Part shown: piece after piece, positions 30,834 to 35,958 of the stretch
Numbering within the stretch: the stretch's first letter is position 1
Layout: every line of letters starts with the position of its first letter
Notes under the pieces: generated by a model
What the model was told of the DNA's origin: nothing
Seen by the model: the letters and a program-made list of their open reading frames with translations, nothing else
The model's database searches: none
NCBI GenBank assembly: GCA_009691645.1
Contig: SIAT01000001.1
Coordinates: 1-35,958, forward strand
Direction: 5' to 3'
DNA length: 35,958 bases
DNA from: Pedosphaera sp.
Lineage (GTDB): Bacteria; Verrucomicrobiota; Verrucomicrobiia; Limisphaerales; SIAT01
Position numbers and translations under genes: made by a program

Positions 30834-31874
30834 TCAACGCGCTTTCCGCGCCGAAATCACGCTGCGATCGGCAGTCGTCGGCGTAAGAGTCATTCCGGTG
30901 AAACCGGCCTCTGCCAGCCACACCTCCAATTCAGCCACCGAATAGCAGCGCCCCTCCGTCACCGCCATCAGGATGGCCGAGTAACTCGCCACCGGCAACG
31001 GGCCGGTTTTGTCGGCGTTCAAGTGCATGTCGTGGATGAGCAGTCGCCCGCCCACCGGCAGCGTGGCGTGCGATTTTGCCAGCAACGCGCGCACCGTCGG
31101 CGCATCCCAATCGTGCAGGACATTCGAGTAAAGATGAGCGTCGAATCCATCCGGAAGCGGCCCTTTGAAGAAATCGCCCGTCAGCACTTCGACGCGCTCG
31201 GTCAATCCACGCTCGGCGATCTTCTCGCGGGCGATGGCGTCCACTGGCGCGCGTTCCAGCACCGCTGCGCGCAAATGCGTGTGCCGCGCCGCGATCGCGC
31301 AGGCGTAGATCCCGGAGCCGCCGCCGATATCGAGCAGTCGGTGGCTGCCGTTCAAATCCACCTGACGCGCCAGCGCTTGGCCGAGATAGACACCGCGGCA
31401 ATCCATCGCCGCCGTGAAGCCCCGCGCAAATCCCTCGCCCTCCATCGCCTTCGCCCATTCGCGCTCGTCCTTGTAGCTGCCCCAGTTCGCCGGTTTGTCT
31501 GTGCGGAGAATCGTGACGAAATCGCGGCAGACCGGCCGTTCCTTGAGCGAGCCGAAGTACGGCCCGAGGTTCCATTGCGAGCCGGCCACCAGATGTTCGC
31601 GCGACAGGGCTGTGACGTGAAATGTGCCGGCGCGTTTCTCGACGAGTCCCATCGCGCAGAAAAGCGTGAGCATCACATCCACCGGCCGTTCATGAAAACT
31701 GAAGGCGCGGCAAATCGCGGCGAGGTCGGAAGGGTTTTTGTCGAGCCACGTGAAGAAATCGAGTTGCGCCACCGCCGCACCGAGCAAGTCCGTGGCGTAG
31801 ATGCCGTCGCGCTGGCGGAAGATCGGCAGCGGATCGGTCTCGGGCGCACGCGTGAGGTCGGTGAGATCCCTCAT
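30834..31874 (-). CDS. SAM-dependent O-methyltransferase, plant COMT/acetylserotonin type
   Basis: The 346-aa product has an N-terminal winged-helix dimerisation domain (about 20-105) and a Rossmann methyltransferase domain. SAM motif I is LLDIGGGSGIY starting at residue 180. HLYSNVLHDWD carries the likely catalytic His254, equivalent to the HDW His of plant O-methyltransferases. It should methylate a hydroxyl of a small molecule, probably aromatic; the substrate is unknown. ATG 31874 overlaps the enolase-superfamily stop in an ATGA junction. The frame is open some 128 codons further upstream, but that stretch is Arg/Ala-rich shadow inside the neighbour. Confidence 0.9.
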   Translation of the reverse strand: MRDLTDLTRAPETDPLPIFRQRDGIYATDLLGAAVAQLDFFTWLDKNPSDLAAICRAFSFHERPVDVMLTLFCAMGLVEKRAGTFHVTALSREHLVAGSQWNLGPYFGSLKERPVCRDFVTILRTDKPANWGSYKDEREWAKAMEGEGFARGFTAAMDCRGVYLGQALARQVDLNGSHRLLDIGGGSGIYACAIAARHTHLRAAVLERAPVDAIAREKIAERGLTERVEVLTGDFFKGPLPDGFDAHLYSNVLHDWDAPTVRALLAKSHATLPVGGRLLIHDMHLNADKTGPLPVASYSAILMAVTEGRCYSVAELEVWLAEAGFTGMTLTPTTADRSVISARKAR

Positions 31875-33277
31875 CTCCCGAACTCCCCCGCGGGCGCCGG
31901 CAGTTCGCGCTGGATCTCTTCCACGCGATAACCAAAGCCCGCGCCGCGGAGTGTGCTGAGATCCACGCAGCCGTCGCGGCGCGCGTGCAATCCCGGATGC
32001 ACCTGCGCTTCGGCAGTCGAGGCTTCGGGATAAAACTGCATCGCGTTCGTCTCCACGCCTTGAATCGTCCCGGTGTGCGCCGCGAGCAGACAATGCGGAA
32101 CCTGCGCGAGCATCGGGTTCGTCAAATCCTGCACCATCAGCGTCATCCCGTGCGCCTTGGCCCAGCAGGCCGAGAGCAGCGCGCCGGTCTGCGTTTTGCA
32201 CGTCTTGAGCGCCACGCCGGTCCAGCCCAACTCGCGCCCGAGCCGCACGTGCTCCCAATCGTGCGCGCTCTCGTCGAGGAACAGCGGCTTGCGCGCGCTG
32301 ACGCTGCGCACGTCGATGCGGTGCTTCTCCAGCTCGTACGGAAACGGCTGCTCGACGTAGAGCAACATGCCGTACAGCCGCGGCTGCTCGTCGCGCAGGC
32401 GATCAAGAATGTCGTTCACGTACGCCGGTTCGGTGACGGTGCAGTTGAAGTCGGCCGTCAACCACTCCACGCCGTGCGCCACGGCGATCGCGCCAATCTT
32501 CAGCGTGCGCGCGTAATCCCACGCCGTATCGTTGCCGCGCAGTTTGATCTTGAGACACTTCAACCCGTCGCGCCGAATCCAATCTGCGAGCAGAACCGGA
32601 TAGCCGTCCTTCGGCTCGGTCCCTTTCAATTCCGATTCATCCAACGGATCGAGTCCGCCGACCAAATGCCACGCGCGCAGCCGTTGCGGCGCGGGCGTGA
32701 CGAAGAAGTCGCATGGAAACTTGCCGGCAAACGAAACGCCCGCGCCCGCCGCCGGCTCGAGGAAATCGCCGAGCGAACGCGTCATCCATTGCGGCCCGTA
32801 CATCTCGTACACGGGGCGATCGTGCAAGTTGCCGTAGGCGTCGTGCACCGCGAGGTCGAGCACCGAACAACAAACCAGCGCCGCCAGCCACGGCATCGGC
32901 TCGCGACCGGCGCGCGCAGCGTTCGCTTCGTCGAGCAACCGCGGCAGCACCTGCTTCTGGAAGTCGTGGCCGAGTTCAATCGGATGACCGATCGCGGCGA
33001 ACTCCGTCCACGCCCGCGAGAGACGCAACGTGAAATCCTTCAACGCCGCGTGGCGTTCCTCGTACGGCAGCGCACTTGGCCAGACCCACGTGACCGACAG
33101 CGGTGTCTCTCCCCAGCCATCGGCCGTGCGGCCTTTGGCATCAGCCACACGCACGCGGGCGCGCGCGCAGGTGACGTAAGTGACCGTCTCCGGCCCGAAC
33201 TTCAGCGGCATGCGCGTGTGGACCGGCAGGAAATAAAGCGCGCTGGCGATGCAGCGGACGTCGGTGGGCTTGGACAT
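31871..33277 (-). CDS. Enolase-superfamily (mandelate racemase/muconate-lactonising type) enzyme
   Basis: The superfamily abstracts a proton alpha to a carboxylate with Mg2+. The 468-aa product has a capping domain (about 10-165) and a barrel from about 230. KxK is K243/K245 (CLKIKLRG); metal ligands are probably D276 (LTADFNC), E309 (YVEQPF) and D335 or E336 (FLDESAHDW); K358 (VALKTCKT) is the second base. It is longer than the usual 360-400 aa because of an insertion of about 55 residues (166-225) between the two domains. Stop and start overlap with the O-methyltransferase gene suggests one pathway. The substrate cannot be named. Confidence 0.88.
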   Translation of the reverse strand: MSKPTDVRCIASALYFLPVHTRMPLKFGPETVTYVTCARARVRVADAKGRTADGWGETPLSVTWVWPSALPYEERHAALKDFTLRLSRAWTEFAAIGHPIELGHDFQKQVLPRLLDEANAARAGREPMPWLAALVCCSVLDLAVHDAYGNLHDRPVYEMYGPQWMTRSLGDFLEPAAGAGVSFAGKFPCDFFVTPAPQRLRAWHLVGGLDPLDESELKGTEPKDGYPVLLADWIRRDGLKCLKIKLRGNDTAWDYARTLKIGAIAVAHGVEWLTADFNCTVTEPAYVNDILDRLRDEQPRLYGMLLYVEQPFPYELEKHRIDVRSVSARKPLFLDESAHDWEHVRLGRELGWTGVALKTCKTQTGALLSACWAKAHGMTLMVQDLTNPMLAQVPHCLLAAHTGTIQGVETNAMQFYPEASTAEAQVHPGLHARRDGCVDLSTLRGAGFGYRVEEIQRELPAPAGEFGR

Positions 33278-33316
33278 GAACGATGCAGAAAAACGCAGGA
33301 GCGACGGGGACGTAGG

Positions 33317-34297
33317 TTACTTTTTCTTCGGCTCCTTTGCTTTGTTCCCCTGCTCTTTTTCCTTCGGCGTAGTTTCCGGGGCAACCTTCGGCACGACCTT
33401 TGGCGCGGCAATCGGTTCCTTCTGCATATAATCAGCGTGGACGCGCGCGACATCGCCCATGTAGCCGAACTTCTCCGACTTCTCAGCCGCTCGGCCCAGA
33501 TACAGCCGCGCGAGGTCCGTCTTGCCGGTCACGTCGTAGTAAAGGCCGAGATAAAGATGCGCGTTGAAGAGCCGGTACTCGAGTTCGGCGGGCGGCGGAT
33601 TGCCGGCCTTGGCGGCGGTCATCACCTCGCTCGGCTTGAGTGTGCCGGCGAAAAGTTTGAGCACTTCCATCATCGGTACGCGCTTGTCGCCCTCGATAGG
33701 GATGAGCTTCTCGCGGGCTTTCTCGAGGCCGTCCTTGCGCGCCACGCAGAGGAAATGCCAGACGGCGTTCTCGACGTCGTTGTGGTTCACCGTCTGATGC
33801 CAGTCAAACTGCTTGCGACCCTCCTCGTAACGCTTGGCGTAATAGTAGGAGATGCCCCGCTGCCAATGGTGAGGCTCCTGTTTCGGCTGGAAGCGGATGT
33901 AAGCGTCGAAGTCGGCGATGGATTCCTTGAAGCGCCCGAGCTTGAACTGGCAAGCGCCGCGCAGTTGGTAGATTTCGGCTTGGGAGGGATCGAGTTGCAG
34001 AGCGATGCTGAGATCCTGCACCGCCTCATCGTTCATCCGCAGCGTCTCGTGCAACTGGCCGCGAAAGAGATAGCCGTACATGTTCTTCGGCGCGGCGGCG
34101 ATGGCTTTGGTCGCAAAACCAATCGCCTCCTTGTTTTTGCCGCCGCGGAAAAGTTCGCGCGACTGGCGCATGAACATCTCCTGCTCGGCCGTCGGCGGGG
34201 GCGTCTTCGGCGGTGCCGCTTTCGGTACCGGCGATTGAGCGTGCAGCGCGAACCCTGCCGCGCAAACCAATCCTGCGAGAAGAAAGTTTCGTGTCAT
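33317..34297 (-). CDS. Exported TPR protein, 326 aa
   Basis: The product has a signal peptide (MTRNFLLAGLVCAAGFALHAQ), a Pro-rich linker and about six TPR units (residues 40-290), for example YGYLFRGQLHETLRMNDEAVQD and IYQLRGACQFKLGRFKESIADFDAYI. The tail is Lys/Pro/Glu-rich. There is no lipobox Cys, so it is probably soluble in the periplasm. ATG 34297 is chosen because AGGA lies eight bases upstream; ATG 34306 in the same frame is close behind. It precedes the enolase-superfamily gene by 39 bases on the same strand. The partner is unknown. Confidence 0.85.
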   Translation of the reverse strand: MTRNFLLAGLVCAAGFALHAQSPVPKAAPPKTPPPTAEQEMFMRQSRELFRGGKNKEAIGFATKAIAAAPKNMYGYLFRGQLHETLRMNDEAVQDLSIALQLDPSQAEIYQLRGACQFKLGRFKESIADFDAYIRFQPKQEPHHWQRGISYYYAKRYEEGRKQFDWHQTVNHNDVENAVWHFLCVARKDGLEKAREKLIPIEGDKRVPMMEVLKLFAGTLKPSEVMTAAKAGNPPPAELEYRLFNAHLYLGLYYDVTGKTDLARLYLGRAAEKSEKFGYMGDVARVHADYMQKEPIAAPKVVPKVAPETTPKEKEQGNKAKEPKKK

Positions 34298-34499
34298 CGC
34301 GTCCATCCTACGAGGTTTTCCGCGCGCCTCAACCAATTCTTTGTCCACCTTATTCACAGCGCCCGGGCAACGCCCGATCGGCCTCAGCACACCGGCCGGA
34401 ATCGGGCGACGCACACAATCGAGTTATCCGCGAACGGGTCCCCTGACCCAGCGTTTCTTTGCTGACAACCCGGCGCGGCGCGACTAACAACTTCGCCCC

Positions 34500-35423
34500 G
34501 TGCTCGGCGCTGTTCTTGCCACCATCCTGTTTTCCTGCTCCGGCGTCTCCGGCCGTCAACTGGTCAAGTGGCTGCCCGGCACGGAAGTCAACTTCTGGCG
34601 GCTCACGCTGGCCACGCTGCTGCTCGGCGCATGGGCGCACACGATGGGCGGAGGTTTGGGCGGCGGAGCATTGGCGGTCTTCCTCATCAGCGGCGCCATC
34701 GGCTTCGGCTTCGGTGACATCGCCCTCTTCCAAACCTACCCGCGCCTCGGCACACGGCTGACGATGATGATGGTGAATTGCCTCGCCGCGCCCTTCGCCG
34801 CGCTCATCGAATGGATGTGGCTCGGCAACAGCCTCAACGCAGCCGAAGTCACCTGCGGCGTAGTCATCCTTGCGGGCGTCGGCACGGCGCTCGCACCGGG
34901 CGAGAACCCGCACATCGAGCGGCTCGCTCTCAGGGCCGGCATCACCTTCGGCACGCTCGCGGCGCTCGGCCAGGGTCTCGGCGCAGTGCTGAGCCGCAAA
35001 GCGTACGAGGTCGCCGAGGCCGCCGGCCAACCGGTGGATGGCATCACCGCCGCCTACCAGCGTATCCTCGGCGGGCTGTTCGTCACCGCGCTGTTTCTGC
35101 TTTTCCTGCGACGGAAGAAAATCTTTGGCGCGGAAGAACCCGTTTCACCCTCACCCGCGTTGACGCAGCGCGAGAAGTGGCGCGCCGCCGCGCCGTGGCT
35201 CGTGTTCAACGCCCTCGTCGGCCCGACGCTCGGCGTGAGTTGTTACCAGTGGGCACTGCTCACCAAAGGCACCGGCGTGGTGTTGCCGATCATCGCCATC
35301 ACGCCGCTCACAGTGATTCCCTTCGCGGTCTGGATGGGCGAGGAACGGCCGAGCCGACGCGCGCTGATCGGCGGCGTGGTCGCCGTGGCGGGCGCGGTCG
35401 CGCTGGTGCTCGTGAGCCGGTGA
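34500..35423 (+). CDS. EamA/DMT-superfamily transporter
   Basis: The 307-aa membrane protein has about ten TM helices in two EamA halves (1-135 and 150-307). The second half includes RILGGLFVTALFLLFL, GVVLPIIAITPLTVIPFAVWMGE and a final helix ALIGGVVAVAGAVALVLVS. It should export or import a small metabolite; the substrate is unknown. GTG 34500 is the first possible start after an in-frame TAA at 34485-34487. No Shine-Dalgarno is seen. A weak promoter, CTGACA-N17-TAACAA (34462-34490), would give a nearly leaderless message. The gene is divergent from the 326-aa TPR gene, with 202 bases between; apart from this and short hairpins I see nothing there. Confidence 0.87.
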   Translation: MLGAVLATILFSCSGVSGRQLVKWLPGTEVNFWRLTLATLLLGAWAHTMGGGLGGGALAVFLISGAIGFGFGDIALFQTYPRLGTRLTMMMVNCLAAPFAALIEWMWLGNSLNAAEVTCGVVILAGVGTALAPGENPHIERLALRAGITFGTLAALGQGLGAVLSRKAYEVAEAAGQPVDGITAAYQRILGGLFVTALFLLFLRRKKIFGAEEPVSPSPALTQREKWRAAAPWLVFNALVGPTLGVSCYQWALLTKGTGVVLPIIAITPLTVIPFAVWMGEERPSRRALIGGVVAVAGAVALVLVSR

Positions 35424-35488
35424 CGTGGAAATTTCACGAAGCGCAGTTGACAGAGAGATGCGAAACTGTTTTCTGTAGGCATCGCACG

Positions 35489-35533
35489 ATGCAATTGGAC
35501 GTTAAAGCCAATTACTCTTTCCGCCGCGAATAA
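35489..35533 (+). CDS. Possible 14-aa leader peptide before argJ
   Basis: ATG 35489 opens a 14-codon frame (MQLDVKANYSFRRE) ending in TAA 35531-35533. Two adjacent Arg codons lie near its end, inside the first arm of the hairpin at 35524-35544. An AGG lies about ten bases upstream, and TTGACA at 35447-35452 could be a -35. It may be chance. Confidence 0.25.
   Translation: MQLDVKANYSFRRE
35493..35513. repeat. Inverted repeat upstream of argJ
   Basis: AATTGG (35493-35498) and CCAATT (35508-35513) are perfect 6-bp arms nine bases apart. It could be an operator or part of a leader structure. Confidence 0.3.
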
Positions 35534-35544
35534 CCTCTTCGCGG
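35524..35544 (+). promoter_or_regulatory. Hairpin before argJ: attenuator or eamA terminator
   Basis: CCGCGAA (35524-35530) and TTCGCGG (35538-35544) form a 7-bp stem with a 7-base loop. Pyrimidine-rich sequence with two TTTT runs follows within about 20 bases. Confidence 0.4.
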
Positions 35545-35596
35545 TTCGCCGCCTTTTCCTTTTCCTACCACCACCGACCAAGCTTTTTATTTTTTG

Positions 35597-35958
35597 ATGC
35601 GCGTTATTTTCAAACCTGTTCCCGGCGCCATTATCGCTCCGAAAGGTTTCTTTACCGCGGGCGTCTTCTGCGACATCAAACGGCTCGGCACCGGCAAAGG
35701 TTCTCAGAAAGGAAAGAAGCGCGACCTCGCGCTCATCGTCTCCGAGGTGCCCGCGGCCGTGGCGGGGATGTTCACGACGAATCAGATCTGTGCCGCACCG
35801 GTGAAAGTCTGCGCCGAGCGCGTGAAGGGCGGCATCGCGCAGGCCATCGTCGTGAATTCCGGCAACGCCAATGCCTGCACCGGCAAGCAGGGAATGAAGG
35901 ACGCGCTCGCGATGAGCGACCTCGTCGCACGGCAACTTCACCTTCCCGCCGAGCACGT
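35597..35958 (+). CDS. argJ: Glutamate N-acetyltransferase / bifunctional ornithine acetyltransferase, 3' end cut by window edge
   Basis: ArgJ moves acetyl from N-acetylornithine to glutamate in arginine synthesis; some members also use acetyl-CoA. The 120 visible codons contain FTAGVFCDIKRLGTGKG, RDLALIVSEVPAAVAGMFTTN and the conserved VVNSGNANACTGKQGMKDA. The catalytic Thr at the self-cleavage site lies beyond the window. ATG 35597 is preceded by a T-rich stretch with no Shine-Dalgarno. A possible leader peptide and hairpin lie in the 173-base gap after the transporter gene. Confidence 0.95.
   Translation, partial: MRVIFKPVPGAIIAPKGFFTAGVFCDIKRLGTGKGSQKGKKRDLALIVSEVPAAVAGMFTTNQICAAPVKVCAERVKGGIAQAIVVNSGNANACTGKQGMKDALAMSDLVARQLHLPAEH

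Noticed and set aside
31875..32258. 128-residue N-terminal extension of the O-methyltransferase
   Set aside because: Overlaps the enolase-superfamily gene in another frame; ATG 31874 gives a standard family N-terminus and an ATGA junction.
34436..34449. GGGTC/GACCC inverted repeat upstream of the transporter gene
   Set aside because: Five-base arms in GC-rich DNA are common by chance; no support beyond position.
31985..34465. 826-codon open frame on the plus strand
   Set aside because: It lies antisense to three well-supported genes. Its translation is Arg/His/Leu-rich without any family signature. Such shadows are expected in GC-rich coding DNA.

Overview
The window comes from a GC-rich Gram-negative bacterium, most likely a member of the Verrucomicrobiota. 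Lipid A genes (lpxK, lpxL, lpxD, waaF) show an outer membrane. The mix of Gfo/Idh/MocA, ThuA, PmoA-like and DUF1080 proteins, a giant Ala/Ser/Gly-rich repeat protein and a clpS of the type seen in Actinobacteria fits that phylum. This assignment rests on gene content only, with no database search. There are 32 well-supported protein genes, two cut by the window edges, plus one speculative leader peptide. I see no rRNA, tRNA, CRISPR array, insertion sequence or phage gene. No gap between genes exceeds about 250 bases.

Layout. (1) 1-5442, minus strand: a tight run lpxK-lpxL-waaF-cysE-clpS-DUF2017-aat, joining lipid A and core synthesis, cysteine synthesis and an N-degron module. (2) 5526-6926: an NfeD-type membrane serine protease. 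(3) 6923-9562, minus strand: an ECF sigma factor and one-TM anti-sigma factor flanked by two exported Spy/CnrX-like helical proteins. Two identical TGTAAC-N17-CGTC elements lie in this unit and look like autoregulated ECF promoters. (4) 9691-12903: rpsU (TTG start), the CCA-adding enzyme and an orphan sigma-54 response regulator. (5) 12959-17707: a Gfo/Idh/MocA oxidoreductase divergent from panD-lpxD, with overlapping back-to-back promoters, then rplM-rpsI and argC.

(6) 17787-23451: ThuA, a TPR-redoxin fusion, a PmoA-like protein and a tandem DUF1080 protein, which suggest carbohydrate metabolism. (7) 23486-34297, minus strand: a 326-aa TPR protein, an enolase-superfamily enzyme overlapping an O-methyltransferase gene, a 1065-aa periplasmic TPR protein and a 1333-aa giant. 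The giant has a TonB-like SxxxH transmembrane helix, tandem repeats of about 110 aa and a C-terminal alpha/alpha toroid of the squalene-cyclase type. The TPR/giant pair is the best candidate for a little-described system, perhaps a Tol/TonB-like energy-coupled envelope machine. (8) 34500-35958: an EamA transporter and the start of argJ, preceded by a possible short leader peptide and hairpin.
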